From: Plectosphaerella cucumerina
Lineage: Eukaryota; Ascomycota; Sordariomycetes; Glomerellales; Plectosphaerellaceae
DNA: 64,000 bases
Assembly (NCBI GenBank): GCA_020746995.1
Contig: JAGPXD010000005.1
Span: 620,001 to 684,000 of the forward strand
Direction of reading: 5' to 3'
Part shown: one piece after another, positions 10,608 to 22,278 of the stretch
How the letters are laid out: each line of letters opens with the position of its first letter
Numbering within the stretch: position 1 is the stretch's first letter
Notes under the pieces: generated by a model
Told to the model about the DNA's origin: nothing
Database searches by the model: none
The model's input: the letters and a program-made list of their open reading frames with translations, nothing else
Translations under genes and position numbers: made by a program

Positions 10608-10613
10608 TATAAA
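10608..10613 (+). promoter_or_regulatory. TATA box of the small secreted protein gene
   Basis: TATAAA stands about 119 bp before the ATG at 10732, followed by a CA-rich, purine-poor leader typical of strongly expressed fungal genes. Confidence 0.45.
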
Positions 10614-10731
10614 GTCGACACACAATTCCCTTCTGAGAACAACAGCTCATCATCATCAACCACAGTCACGTCTCATACAATCCTCACAATCTACAACTGT
10701 ATCATCTCAGACCAAGAAACCTCTATCCACC

Positions 10732-11137
10732 ATGCGCCTCTCATTCACCCTCATCACCCTCATTGCCACCCTGGCCATGGCAGCACCGACTCCACGTCCG
10801 AGCCCGCGAGCATCCGTCGGTGCGTCCTGTCCAATAATCCATCCCGTTCTTGATCCAAACGACTGACATTTGCCCAGACATCGAACATCGAGGCCAGATC
10901 GAGGCCCGGAAGTGGGGAGGTGACAGCTCTGCTGGGGGAGGCGGCTCCGACTCTGGCAATGCTAACGGAGGCGGATCCGATAAGCCATCCTGGGGTGGTG
11001 GTTCTGACGGCTCTTCCGGGGGAGGTGGCTCTGACGGTTCCTCTGGCGGCGGCGGAGCTGACAAGCCGTCGAAGGGTGAGGGCCATGGCGACTCGGGTGG
11101 TAGCGATAAGCCCAAGGGCGAGGATGGGTGGTGGTGA
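10732..11137 (+). CDS. small secreted Gly/Ser-rich protein (115 aa)
   Basis: Exons 10732-10819 and 10878-11137; intron 10820-10877 has GTGCGT, an ACTGAC branch and CCCAG. The first 18 residues (MRLSFTLITLIATLAMAA) form a clear signal peptide. A Pro/Arg-rich stretch with possible processing sites follows (PRPSPR, IEHRGQIEARKW). The mature part has imperfect repeats of GGGSDGSSGG and DKPS/DKPK motifs, ends in GEDGWW, and has no cysteine outside a region removed with the intron. Low complexity suggests a flexible cell-wall or extracellular protein. An effector role is possible but unproven. A real gene is supported by the TATA box, signal peptide and in-phase intron. I do not recognise a family. 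Confidence 0.7.
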
Positions 11138-12053
11138 TTCTCATCTGTCACGAAGCCATGTGTGGCTTAAGAACTAGATTGGGACTTTCGTACTTGTATT
11201 GAAGACAACTTGGACTGAGAGGTGGTCGTGTATTACTTCTCAGTCATCTTATGCATGCTTTTGACAGCCTCACCGACCTCACCGTCAACCGTATTGAGAA
11301 AGCCAGCTGACAGAATTCCCCCACCCGCATCGAACAACGTCGGTTACTGCCTGTATCCCTACGGACATTCATCTCATTTGCTCCTCTGCCCAGAACTTCG
11401 ACCAAGATGCCCCAGGCTTTGCGAATTCTGCTCAACCGTCGACTTGTGCCGCCTCTTCCTCGACGCCCCATGTAATCCGTCCCTCCGGGGCACCAGTAGG
11501 TCCCCCGCACTAGGTAGGCGACTTCATTCTTTCCCGAGACACATGCCCCCTCTGCTTTCTTATATGCGCCGACATTGCTTCGAGACATCCCCTCGTTGTC
11601 GACTTGAACCAGACGAGCGCGAGCAGCTCCTGCGCCCTGTCCGGTGCGGGCGACGAGGGGGGTGGGTGCGATTCAATCTTGTCGACAAAAATCTCTCCAC
11701 GGCGCCGATGCGGGCTGTGCCCCTTGCCCACAATGGTGAACACAAAATGCCTATGACCTGCTGTTGGGTATTTCTCGTCGAGAAGACGGAGCGGGGGACG
11801 TGCGAGCGAAGGGGACAGGGCGAGATGAGCACCAAGGTTCTGGAGCATGTCGGGCTGAACCGCAAGTGGGTGTTCCTTGAGTGAAGAGAGGCAGTACAGG
11901 AAATGCAGAGAAATTGACACCACGGAGAGATTAAGAAGTGAGGCAAGCAGTAGTAGATGATCTCATATTTTCATGACCAAATCAAAGGGTATGTGCAGTA
12001 CTATCGCTGGGTAAATGACAATTTGAATGGACAAAACGACTTGAGGCCGAAAA
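11138..12053. other. convergent intergenic region
   Basis: Lies between the stops of the secreted-protein and LtrA-like genes. It holds two 3' UTRs. An open frame at 11222-11884 (+) has no motif and odd composition, so it is not called. Confidence 0.55.
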
Positions 12054-14587
12054 CTATGGCTGCCTCGGCCCGTCGTTGCCCGAATACTCGTACACAGTCG
12101 TATGCTGCTCGGGCGGCTGCTGGTAGGCTGCCGGCTGGGGGTATGCCTGCTGCGAATAGCCCTGCGGGTCGTACGCCTGGTCCTGCTGTTGCTCGTACTG
12201 CTGCTGGTAGTGCACCGGCTCGGTCGTACGCAGGATGGAGTACGGCCTGGCGGACGGCTGGCGTTGCGGTATCTGCTGGTGCTGCTGGGCGTAGGGATCG
12301 TACGGGACATGCTGGCCGACGTAGTGGGCGCCCGGGTCGTACTTTGTGTCGGCGTGCACAGAGATGTGCTGGACATGATCTTGCTGCGGTGGGGTCACGG
12401 AGCCGTCTCGGCCCTTCCATGACTTGAAGAAGGAGAAGGTCGGGCCGTCGCCCATCATGTGCTTGACGAAGAGGACTAGCAGATAGACGCCCAGCAACGT
12501 GGGGAGAACGCCGGGGCTTTCGACAAATGTGGCGTAGGCGGTGGGTTTGGGCGGTGCGATGCCGTTCTCGGCGTCCTCGCTGAGCTGGATGTACTCGGCG
12601 ATGACTTCGGCCTCGACGATCTTGGTGGTCGTTGTGTTGCCGATGAAGGCGAGGAGGGCGATTCCGATGGAGAGGACAAAGTTCATGAAGACGCCGGCGG
12701 CGGCCCAGGGCGTCCACTTCTTGCGCCGGGCGACCATGTACAGGAGGGTAGCGAATGCGAAGAAGATGCCGCCGCAGATGAAGGTGTACTGGAACACAAT
12801 CTTGAAGCGCTCGCGGACGCGGCTTGCGTGGTCGTATTCTTGCGCGATGGCCCAGTCGAAGTAGGTCGAGTTCTCGAACTGTTCGTGTATCTCGGTGGTG
12901 TTGAACGCCTCGACGGTGTCCTCAATGAAGTCGACTTCGTAGCTCTGGTAGAGAGAGTTCTCGAGACAGACGAAGATGGCGTTGAGATATTTGCTGAGCT
13001 GTTCAAGCGGGTTTTCGGTCGTGGATTCCGGATCGATCTGCGCGATGAGGACGGTGGACTCGTTGAGGGCCCATTGTGTGTCGGTATACGTCGGCTCGTA
13101 CAGTCTTGAGAAGTTGTGAATCTCGTCGTACAGGTAGTTGGCCAGTTTCGGGAACCGGTCTGGGATCGATTCCTCCGTGTCGACCAAGTTTTGGAGGAAA
13201 GCTGTTGCCCTCCCGCCGATTCCGGCACCGACGTGGTTGATGTTTTCGACACATTTCCAGTACAGAATCAGCTGGGCGATACCCTCGACGAACATGGTCA
13301 TGCTGAGATGCACGGGGTAGTGCAGCAGGCTCCAGGCGAGTTGACGCCATTCGTTGATTTCCCACGTGGGCATCCAGTCGAAGTAGAGCATGAAGATGAC
13401 ATAGCTGATGCCAATACCGGCGGCTACGACTCCGACTGTGGCGCCAGCTGCGAGTAACGAGTCAGCAACGGTGATACATCTTGAGAGGGGCAAGGGAGGG
13501 ACGACGTACTCCATTCGCGGTGGGAGCCAACGTCTACAATGTCGGTGATCTTGCCGCATGCCTGGGCGACACCCTCACCAAAGATGATGAGGGTCAGGAG
13601 GCTGATACGGCTGAGCAGATGCGTGCCGCGGAAGCTCAGGACGTTGTAGTAGATGGAAAGGCCCATGGTTATGAGGATCTCGACTGGGACGAACTGTCAG
13701 CGATACTTCGATAGTGCAGCGAAAGTGGTTTACTTACCCGCAGCGACACCGTACCAAAACATGAAGACATCACTGTTCTTGTAGGCGAAGCGGAATGATA
13801 CGCCGAGATAGATGGCCGCAGCGACAATATTGATCGCGACCATGATTGTGAGGGGCAGGAATGTGACCTTGTACTTCCGCGTGTGCCACATGATTACACC
13901 GTATTGCAGGGCGATGCACAGTCTTGAGACCATGATGATGATAGCTAGAAGGAACAGTCAGTGGGGGTCGGTGAAGGCTCCGGAAGTAACACATACAGAA
14001 AGTCTGGAAGATGACGGCGTCTTGCTCTTTCGTCTCAAAGTTGGGGGACACGGTGACGAAGCCGACGAGAACGCCCATGTGGACGGCGCGGGCGCATCGC
14101 TCGAAGACGCTGTCGGTAACGAAGCGCACATCGTACAAGCTTGTCAAGAGCCAGGTGGACCAGATGAGACTGCGGGAGTGGATGAGATACGGTGTGGTGG
14201 CACCGAGTAGACGTGGAGCCACTCACGAGAAGAAGCCGATGTATGTGGAGACGGAGTCGAGAGCGTTGACCTGCTGGTTCTTGTTGAAGAGACTGATGCA
14301 CTGTGTGGTGGTCAAGTCAGAAGTGGCACAACGGGAGCTCTAGAAAGGGAACATACAGCAGCAAGGAAGAGATCGTAAAATGTCTCAAGGTTGGTGGCCT
14401 GGCTGTTCCTCAGCAGCGTAGGATTGTTTTCCTTGGCGTATCCAAGATGCCGGATGGCCTCAGCGCCGATGGCCTGTTGCAGACCGGTGGCGAGCTCATC
14501 TCTCTGGATGAGGTCGTCGCTGACGGGACTCCTAAGGAGCTTGAGCTTCTCAGGAGCGGGCTCCTGTGTTGCGACAGGCTCCGACAT
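12054..14587 (-). CDS. LtrA-like (low temperature requirement A) multi-pass membrane protein (750 aa)
   Basis: Six exons: 14357-14587, 14227-14300, 13997-14169, 13738-13944, 13510-13683 and 12054-13447. Introns are 52-62 nt with good signals and consistent phases. The signature ATNLETFYDLFLAA near residue 65 matches the E-x-F-x-D-L-F-F-A motif that opens the LtrA family. About nine to ten hydrophobic segments follow, including WLLTSLYDVRF, VTFLPLTIMVAINIVAAA and ISLLTLIIFGEGVAQACG. After TM7 a large hydrophilic loop (about residues 380-530) separates the last three helices. The C-terminal 120 residues are Gln/Pro/Tyr-rich (QQQYEQQQDQAYDPQGY) and disordered. The biochemical role of fungal LtrA-like proteins is not established; a plasma-membrane or ER location is inferred. 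The start at 14587 gives an acidic, cytosolic-looking N-terminus. Confidence 0.85.
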
Positions 14588-16100
14588 GGTGCTGTATCTT
14601 TCCAGGCAAGCAGACGAGTCGACGGGAGAGAAGCCGGGAGACGAGAGAGAGAGAACTCACTCTCAACTTGACTAACAAGGCTGCCGATATGCGCGACCTC
14701 AAAATGGAGGGGAAGCTAACATATAAGTGCCCGCGGCGCCGGATAAGCTACTCCTGCAGAAAACTCCCGGCCCCCAATATTGGTCGAAATGAAGCCCGGG
14801 GAGATGAGGAGACAGGCAGGGGGGGTGAGCACGCAGCCAAGTCAGCCCTGTTGCAGTCGATTATCGAGCCAGGGTGAGCTGCAGGCTCAGCCCAGGGTGA
14901 GTGGGCGATAGGGCCAAAGATGGATGGGGGCCCATCAGAAGAGGGGGCAACAACGAAGAGCCAGCCTGATGTGCGGTCTGCAAGTTCAACACGCCTGCAG
15001 AACACAGCGATCTAAGGTAGGCGGAGTCCTGCCAGAGTTGGGCGCGGACCGGAGTTACGGACCCGACGCGCGCATGGGCTGGCGACGCAGCCAACGGTAT
15101 CGTCTCTCGCAATCTCCATGGCTTCAAGAAGGAGAATCAGAGGCGGTCTCAGTCCATGGCTGCAGTTCTGGGAGGCGAGAAGGGGGGCCCGAGTTGTGGG
15201 AGGTCGCGGCAATCTTTGCGGTAGCGCGATGGTGCCAAGTGCTAGCCTGCTAGGGGCCGTTCCTTCGACTGGGTCGGTCCCGGAGCAAGGGGGTACGACT
15301 GGACCGAGTGAACGAGGTGGTCGGGTGGTGGTGGGCCAGAGACCGTGGGCGTGGTCCATCTTGGGCCGGGCCCCTGCGGCTGTCTGTCCTTGGCGGCTGC
15401 GGCTGTCTCTCTATCGCGTGCTGGTCCGTCATTTTGGCCATGATGACTGATTGGGGATAAAAATAGGCGGCGGAGAAATCGCTGTGCTCTGCGCCTCCGC
15501 GGCGGCGCACAGCCTCCCCGTCGGCGGCTCTTTTGCGGGGGAAATGGATATATCGTCGACTACAGTGGGCTATCAGAGCCGTGGATCTGCGTCAACAGTC
15601 AGTGAATTCTGTGCGATGTTTCCAGCCTAATCTACCTGCCAAACCTCGAACGTTGAGACGAATTCCCGCCGCGATAGGTTGGCAAGCTGATGGTGGTGTG
15701 CTGGCCGTTGTTGGCCAAAGTCCCCTCGCCTGTTCTGTGACCGCTGGTGTCGTCCCGTTTAATTTCTCACGTCAGCCGGGGCCGACCAATGAAGGCCAAC
15801 CAAGCTATCCCCTTTGGAGAAACATGCTGCGCGCGCGGCGTCTTACCTAATCAGGCACCGTGAAACGCGCTGTGGCGGTTGACGCGCCAAGCTCGAGGCA
15901 GGAGCTGGACCCGCAGGCGAGGAATTGGTTGATGACAGGACCCGACGTGGAAGGAGCTTCCAGGTTCTGGATTCTGGATCGTCAGGCCGGCCACCCTGTA
16001 TTGACTGCCCTTCGCCTCGCAGCACCGAACCGGGACTCTTCCCCGCTCGAAGAACGAACCACACCGACCATTGACTGACCAAGCCCTTCCCGAGTCGACA
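14588..16100. other. divergent intergenic region, LtrA-like and ORC4
   Basis: 1.5 kb of GC-rich sequence with a short GA run near 14645. Overlapping open frames on both strands (for example 15843-16571 -) reflect GC content and carry no motif. No gene is supported. Confidence 0.55.
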
Positions 16101-18732
16101 ATGGGGAAGAATGTCACGCCACAGGTGCCGCCGTCCAAGCGGAGCCGGGCCGCATCCACGCCCGACGACGAGCTCGCCACCTCGTCCTCGAAGAAGCGCC
16201 GAAAGCTGAGCCATTCCGCGACGACCGCGCCGATCCCAAAGGCCGCTCCAGCCGACGCCTACGATGTCCCCGACTCGGACGAAGATCGCTCTGGCCCGGC
16301 GCCCCTGAAGATGGCCAACGGCAACGGGTCCAGGCATGGCCACGACGCACCACCCTCCGACAGCGAAGCAGCCGAGGAACCTGCGTCTCCGACATTCGGA
16401 AAGACCGGCCGAAGCAACGGCCTGACCGTACCGAAGACGCGGGCGCCTAAAGTCGCGGTTCAGTCCATCGAGGACGGAGCCAGGATGGCCAATGGCACCT
16501 CCGAAAGCAACGGCAGCATACGGTCGAGCGGCCGACGCAGGATACCCACGACAAAGGCCATCGAGGGGCACGACCTGATGAAGAAGTCGCGGTTGGACAG
16601 CTCCGCGAGTCGCTCACGATCGACATCGGCCGCCGTGGGTACGCCCCATACCGCTCGGTTCCAAGACAAGGCCGCCACACCGCTCAAGGGCATTCTCACA
16701 CCGTCGAGGCGGGATGGAGACGGCGACAGACGTCGTAAGAGCGTGGCATTTGGCGGCGTGGAAGGGACCAAGACACCGGGGAAGCTCTTTGCCGACATCC
16801 CCAAGGCGTCAGCTAAGAATAAGAGGAAGCTCGATCCCGAAGGGGGAAGCGCCGAGAAGGCCAAAACACTACGGACGAAAACGTTGGAGCAGATCGCCCG
16901 AGACATACCGAAAGATATTCCTGCGGTAACGGTCGACGAGGAGGAAGAGCCTGAGGAGGAGGCCGATGAAATCGACGAGCTTGCTCTGCCTGAGGAGCAC
17001 CTAGCGAAGGAGGAGACAGACCAAAAAGAGGAGGAAGAGACTGAAGAGGCGGTATGCTCTGTCTGCCTCAAGCCCAGCTCACGCAAGGGCAACGAGATCC
17101 TCTTCTGCGACGGGTGCGACGTGGCAGTCCACCAGCGGTGCGGCGGGGTGGCGCACATCCCTGACGGCGACTGGTACTGCGCCAAGTGCACGAGCGAGCG
17201 GGAGGCCAGGGCGACGGCGACGGCGCAGGTGCCCAACTTTGAGAGACATCTACGCAGGATGCAAAGAGTGCTGCTGGACCGGTGCACGGGACAGCGGCGT
17301 ATCAAGCTTGTGGGCCAGGACGAGGCGTATGAGAAGGCGCACCAGTTGGTGGAGCAGACGGTGCTGGCGGGCGAGGGCAACTCGATGCTTGTCATCGGAG
17401 CGCGGGGGAGCGGCAAGACGACGGTGAGTGGGAAGATGCCAGGGGTCTGGGTGATATACGCATGTACTGACACATCACAGCTTGTTGAGACGATTCTCAC
17501 CAATCTGGCCAAGGAGCATCGGCAGATCTTCCACACGGTGCGGCTCAATGGCTTCATACACACGGACGACAAGCTGGCGCTCAAGGAGATTTGGCGGCAG
17601 CTGGGCAAGGAGATGGAGGTAGACGAGGAAGTGACGGCCAAGGTGAGTCTGTTACGCCCATCTCATATGAGGCGCATGACCGCTGACTAGTCAGTCCAAC
17701 TACGCCGACACGATGGCGTCGCTGTTGGCGCTGCTCTCTCACCCATCGGAGATATCCGGGGCGCAAGAGGGGGTAACGTCTAAAGCGGTGGTGTTCGTCA
17801 TTGACGAGTTCGACATGTTCGCAACGCATGCACGACAGACGCTGCTGTACAACCTATTCGACATTGCGCAGGCACGCAAGGCGCCCATCGCCGTGCTGGG
17901 ATGCACGACGCGAATGGACGTCGTGGAGATGCTGGAGAAGCGCGTCAAGAGTCGGTTCAGCCACCGGTACGTATACCTGTCGCAGGCGCGTAGCCCGCCG
18001 GCATTCTGGCAGGTGTGTCGGCAGGGGCTTGTGGTGGACGACGAGGACGCGGCGGCTGAAGGGCTGGAAGTCGAGCTCGATGGTCATGGCGAGTTCTTGG
18101 CCAACTGGAACGCCATGATCGAGGGCATGAACAAGGAGACGGGGTTTCAGAACGTGCTGCGGCATCACTACTTTACGACAAAGTCGGTGGCGGGGTTCCT
18201 GACGGCGTGCATCCTGCCGCTGTCGAGGATGCCGGCGGGGTCGTTGCGGCTCACGTTTGGCGGGCCGGGGACTGCTACGGAGGCGGAGGGCCCGGGGCCG
18301 GGGCTGGCGGCGCCCAACTCGAAGCTTCACCTGCTGGGATCGCTCTCGGAGCTGGACCTGGGACTCCTCATCGCAGCGGCACGCCTGGACATTGTTGCTC
18401 ATACGGACACGGTCAACTTTGCCATGTCGTACGACGAGTACGGGAGGCTCATGGGGCGGCAGCGAGTGCAGTCTTCGACGGCGGGGATGATGGCGCTCGG
18501 CGGCGGGACGCGGACGTGGGGCCGTGGGGTTGCGGTGCTGGCGTGGGAAAGGCTCATTGGGCTGGGACTGCTGCTGCCGGCCGGGCTCGGGGGCCGGGCG
18601 GCCGGAGCGGGAGGGGCGGGAGGGCACGGAGGGCTCGAGGGGAGGATGTGGAAGGTGGATGTTGCTCTGGAGGATATCCCTGCTGGGGCGAGGCTGAACC
18701 AGGTGCTGGCGAGGTGGTGCAAGGAAATCTAG
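16101..18732 (+). CDS. ORC4: origin recognition complex subunit 4 with N-terminal PHD finger (840 aa)
   Basis: AAA+ subunit of the nuclear complex that marks replication origins and loads MCM. Exons 16101-17423, 17481-17642 and 17695-18732. The first 310 residues are disordered, basic and Ser-rich, with an acidic run just before the finger. A C4HC3 PHD finger spans about 319-363 (CSVC, CDGCDVAVHQRC, WYCAKC). The ORC4 AAA+ module follows: Walker A GARGSGKTT (433-441), Walker B VVFVIDEFD (527-535, catalytic Asp532/Glu533), sensor region VLGCTTRMD, and a C-terminal winged-helix part ending LARWCKEI. The ATG at 16101 has a good context (GACAATGG). A Gly/Ala-rich insert (about 795-810) breaks the C-terminal domain. 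The first intron is 57 nt without a stop, so its retention would add 19 residues right after Walker A. Confidence 0.93.
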
Positions 18733-19632
18733 GTTGTGGTGGGCGGAAGGGGTGGTGTCCGGCCGGAAGGAGAGATGCCGGTAGTTGACAGACGAGAGGT
18801 ATTATTAAACATGGCTGGTGCTGTTTAGTGTGGCAGTGCAGTGAGGTGAGGTGGCCAGCGGGGCGGGTGTTTGGCGGCCGGGGATTTGACCATTGGCGGG
18901 GATTCTATTCTCAGGGCCCAAGAACAGGGCCCTCACAGTAGCCAGCCCCCGCCATCCCCCATCCTCCATCCTCGGGATCGATGCATCCCGTTGGCCGCTT
19001 CGGAAGATATTCTGGGCGTAAGACCTAGATGATTCATCGACAGGGGATGGGGCTCGGAAGTTATACAATGTCAGCATCCTCTGACGGTAATAAGCAAGAG
19101 AGAAATCCTCATCTGATCCTCGTCATTCTGCCTCAGTCCGCTGCCCCTCTGTACCTGTCCGAGTCGCTGTGAAGCTCCTGCCCCGCCCTGCCCACCTCCG
19201 ATCCGCCAAGCCACGGGTCGTCGCACAGATCTCCGCCTGTCATCGAAGTGCCCCGCGACGACAGCCTTGCAGCTTGTCGTTCCATTCCTCATCATCATCC
19301 CCGCCAACTCCAATCCTCGCCAATTTCTCTCATCATCAGCATCACCGACCGGCCCAACCTCCCTGTCTCATTCCACGACCACCCTCGAATAGCGCGCAGC
19401 GATTGGCGTGCCGTGTGCCGACACCCTCTAGCTCTAGCGCGTGCGCGTCTGACAAAGGCGGCGACGCCGTCTGAGCTGGAGCGAGCAGGAGCAACCTAGA
19501 GCTGCGAGAGGAGGAAGGAGCAGAGAGGAGCAAGAAGCTTCCCCCATTCGAACCTTCTCCTCCCGACCGACACTTCACCACCATACTCTCCGACACAACC
19601 TCACCTCCTGCCAACATCCATCGTCGCCCATC
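18733..19632. other. intergenic, leader of the DUF7053 gene
   Basis: The right half is C/T- and CA-rich, typical of a long fungal 5' UTR. Open frames here lack motifs. Confidence 0.55.
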
Positions 19633-20940
19633 ATGTCCAAACGCTCGACATTCACCAGCATCACCCCCCTCCCTCCGACAATCTCCCGCGCGACCGCCCT
19701 CACCTTCCTCCAAGACCACCTCGAGATGATCGACCTCAACCCCCTCGTCAAAGAGCGCCACCGCATCCCCGTCCCCGCCCACGCCTCGCCCGACGAGCAA
19801 CACTGCGTCTGGTACTCCCTCACCGACGAGATCTCTTACCTCCCCGGCGCCTCCTCCGCCGTCTCCTACACATGCGCCTTCCACAACCTGCCCGGCGTCG
19901 GTCTCCAGACACACTGCTACGCCCCCATGGGTCTCGACATCCGCGACCGCTGGTCCGTCGGCGGCACTGGGCCCGGCGAGAAGCCAGAGCCCCGCGAGCT
20001 GGGCCTCGATTTGCCCGCCAAGGGTCTCTATCTGCGGGAGGACGTCGATATCCGCTGCAACCTTCTCATGACGGCATTCGTTAAGAAGACGTTGAAGAAG
20101 AGCCATGGCGCTCTCGTCGATAAGCTCGCCGCAAAGGCCGCTGCTCTTCATGCTTCAGGGACGTCCCTCTCGTCTACCTCGTCAAACTCGCCACCAGCCT
20201 CCCTCACGCCATCCGGCACGCCGTCCGGCTCCTCCACCCCCAGCCACACACCCCGCGCCCGCTCCGTCGACAGACCCCAGGCCGCGAACCGCCCACCAGT
20301 CATCGCCGGCATCACCACCTCCGGCTTTGTCCCCTACCACGTCCCGCCGCCCCTACGAAGTCCACCCGACCAGCAGCCTGCCGGCGGTGGCTATCTATTC
20401 CCCCGAGACGCCTCCGGCCAGGTGCCCTGGCAGTCCCTCACCACCAAGCAGCAGCAGCAGCGCGTCAAGGAAGATCAGCAGCGTGACGAGCGCGAAGCCG
20501 CTGCCGAGGCTCGCCGCGCCGCCGCTCATAACCGCTCACACTCTCAACCACCCCTCAGCCCCATCTCGCAGACCGCCTCACCCCACGAGCTTCTTCAATA
20601 TGAGCTTGCCGCGCCAGAACCTGTACACCATGCTCCCGTCGAGCTCGACGCGCCAAATTACCCCGCCGTCGACTCATACGGTGACATCTCCTCGAGAACA
20701 CCCTTTGACGACAAGACCCCCGACACACCGAACGACCGGCGGCCGTTTGAAAACGATGCGGCGGCAGCCGAAGCCTGGGCGCGGCGGCAACCGGACGGCC
20801 TGCTCCCGGGATCGGCGCCGGGGTTAAGCCCGATCTCCGGGGTTTCCGCCCCGGGGCCGGACCAGCAGCGCCACCCCTCCGTCCTCCGCCCCGGCTACAC
20901 CATTGCAAGGAAGCCCGTGGCGCCATCGGGGCTGCATTAA
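19633..20940 (+). CDS. DUF7053 domain protein (435 aa)
   Basis: Single exon. The first about 185 residues form a compact domain opening MSKRSTFTSITPLPPTISR and containing LEMIDLNPLVKERHRI, YSLTDEISYLP, VSYTCAFHNLPGV and FVKKTLKKSH, which I recognise as the fungal DUF7053 pattern. This region resembles START/SRPBCC-type lipid or polyketide binding folds, but no function is established. From residue about 195 the protein is disordered: Ser/Pro/Thr-rich (SGTPSGSSTPSHTPRARS), then a Gln/Arg/Ala-rich helix-like patch, then Pro-rich to the end. No signal peptide or membrane helix; likely cytosolic. The ATG follows a long CA-rich leader. Confidence 0.8.
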   Translation: MSKRSTFTSITPLPPTISRATALTFLQDHLEMIDLNPLVKERHRIPVPAHASPDEQHCVWYSLTDEISYLPGASSAVSYTCAFHNLPGVGLQTHCYAPMGLDIRDRWSVGGTGPGEKPEPRELGLDLPAKGLYLREDVDIRCNLLMTAFVKKTLKKSHGALVDKLAAKAAALHASGTSLSSTSSNSPPASLTPSGTPSGSSTPSHTPRARSVDRPQAANRPPVIAGITTSGFVPYHVPPPLRSPPDQQPAGGGYLFPRDASGQVPWQSLTTKQQQQRVKEDQQRDEREAAAEARRAAAHNRSHSQPPLSPISQTASPHELLQYELAAPEPVHHAPVELDAPNYPAVDSYGDISSRTPFDDKTPDTPNDRRPFENDAAAAEAWARRQPDGLLPGSAPGLSPISGVSAPGPDQQRHPSVLRPGYTIARKPVAPSGLH

Positions 20941-21765
20941 ACGAGCGGAGCGGGCGGTCACCTCACCGCAACTGCCGCTTCTCTCCCTACGTAGCAGTTG
21001 CCACCCAAACCTGCTCCCACATCCCGCCCTCGTTTCCCGCTCGCATCTCCCGCGTGGCGAAACTCTCAACACCTGCCGTCGGAAAGCCCAACCTTCTTCG
21101 GTCCTGCAGGCCGCTTGCTACCGTCACATCGTCCGGAGACAGGGACCCAGGGCCCGGCGCCGGGCTATCTCGAGTCATGAGGGAGGAGAGGGAGGAGGGG
21201 GTGGCGGTTCATGCGGGTTCGGTTCGTTCGCCATTTGGATAATCAGGGCCGACGACAAGGGAGACACGGCTCGGCTGCATCACGGAACCGGAGTGCAGGA
21301 AGAAGGGAGTATGCCTGCTGGTAAAAGGCTAAAGCGCCGAGAAGGAAATTTGGAAGGTCCGGAAGATTCGGTTGGAATTTTTAGATACCCCCCTCCTTTT
21401 CACCCTCCCCCCGGCACGTCGCAGCTTGCAAGGATATACTAGTTTGGGGTTGAGATTATTACCCGGCACATGCCGAGGGCGTTGCAGAAGCGAGGCGGTG
21501 CTTTTTCTCTGTTCTTTCCTTTTTGTGTTCGATTACCGTACAAGGTACGAGGGGCTCGGCTCATTGGGCCGGCAGTAGTGATGGTTTTGCTGAAGAAAGA
21601 AAAAAGGGGGTTCGAGCAGGGGGTGGGACAGGGGGCAGGGGTAAGGGGTAAGGGTGCGACGACGACGACGGACGTCAAGACAAGACTCGCGATACTTGGC
21701 AGGCCAGGGAGATAGAAGTACAAACAGACAAAGGGGATGGTTCTTCTGATCCGTCTCGCCTCGGA
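20941..21765. other. convergent intergenic region
   Basis: Holds the 3' ends of two convergent genes. A purine run (about 21592-21616) and a short GAC triplet repeat (about 21658-21672) are the only structure seen. Confidence 0.5.
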
Positions 21766-22278
21766 CTACCCGGCCGCTGTGAAGACCAGGCCTGTCGTGA
21801 CGATCACCATGCCCACCGCCAGGGCCCCGTCCACCGACCACATCCACGAAAAGTCCGGACCCCGCGGGATCTGATGTTGTTGGTGCTGGTGTTTCGATGC
21901 CTCGGCATCCGCGGCTTCCTCCGCCGGCGGCGCAGCGTGTCCCGTCGGCTCGACGTGCATCATCGCCTCCCTGTCTTCGGCAGCCTGAAGCAAGAAGCGT
22001 GCGTCAGTATCATCGGGCCGCAAGGCAGGGCAGGGAGGGCGTGGAAGTAAGGTACTCACGTATGTCTGCGTCGACGACTTTTGTCCGGCACTCAACATCC
22101 CCGCGTCACCCGCGTGAACATCCTCATCCCACGCACCCCACGCCGGGACCTCCGCCGGCGACAACGACATGCCGTTTCCGCCGGCCAGGGCCCGACGGGC
22201 CACGAGACTGTCACCACCCATGACCTCGCCGGCTTGCACAGCCGCGGCCGCGGCAAGGATGAGTGACAAGGTATGCAT
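21766..22278 (-). CDS. small secretory-pathway protein with C-terminal hydrophobic tail (145 aa)
   Basis: Exons 22060-22278 and 21766-21984. Intron 21985-22059 (75 nt) has GTGAGT, a textbook TACTGAC branch and TTCAG. It happens to keep the frame open, so a 170-aa unspliced form is possible. The N-terminus MHTLSLILAAAAAVQAG is a signal peptide. The centre is acidic and His/Gln-rich (SKHQHQQHQ). The last 20 residues (GALAVGMVIVTTGLVFTAAG) are hydrophobic with almost nothing after them, as in a GPI-attachment signal or a tail anchor. No cysteine is present in the mature part. I do not recognise a family; a cell-surface location is inferred. Confidence 0.6.
   Translation of the reverse strand: MHTLSLILAAAAAVQAGEVMGGDSLVARRALAGGNGMSLSPAEVPAWGAWDEDVHAGDAGMLSAGQKSSTQTYVSTLLPRPPCPALRPDDTDARFLLQAAEDREAMMHVEPTGHAAPPAEEAADAEASKHQHQQHQIPRGPDFSWMWSVDGALAVGMVIVTTGLVFTAAG

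Larger units (their letters stand above)
10214..10731. other. divergent intergenic region between NAT and the secreted-protein gene
   Basis: Holds a perfect 18-nt palindrome containing CCCCT/AGGGG cores, a further CCCCT copy near 10385, and a TATA box for the rightward gene. No ORF of note. Confidence 0.6.

Noticed and set aside
11222..11884. 220-codon open frame on the plus strand
   Set aside because: Between two convergent gene ends; no motif; Arg/Cys/Pro-rich translation suggests chance.
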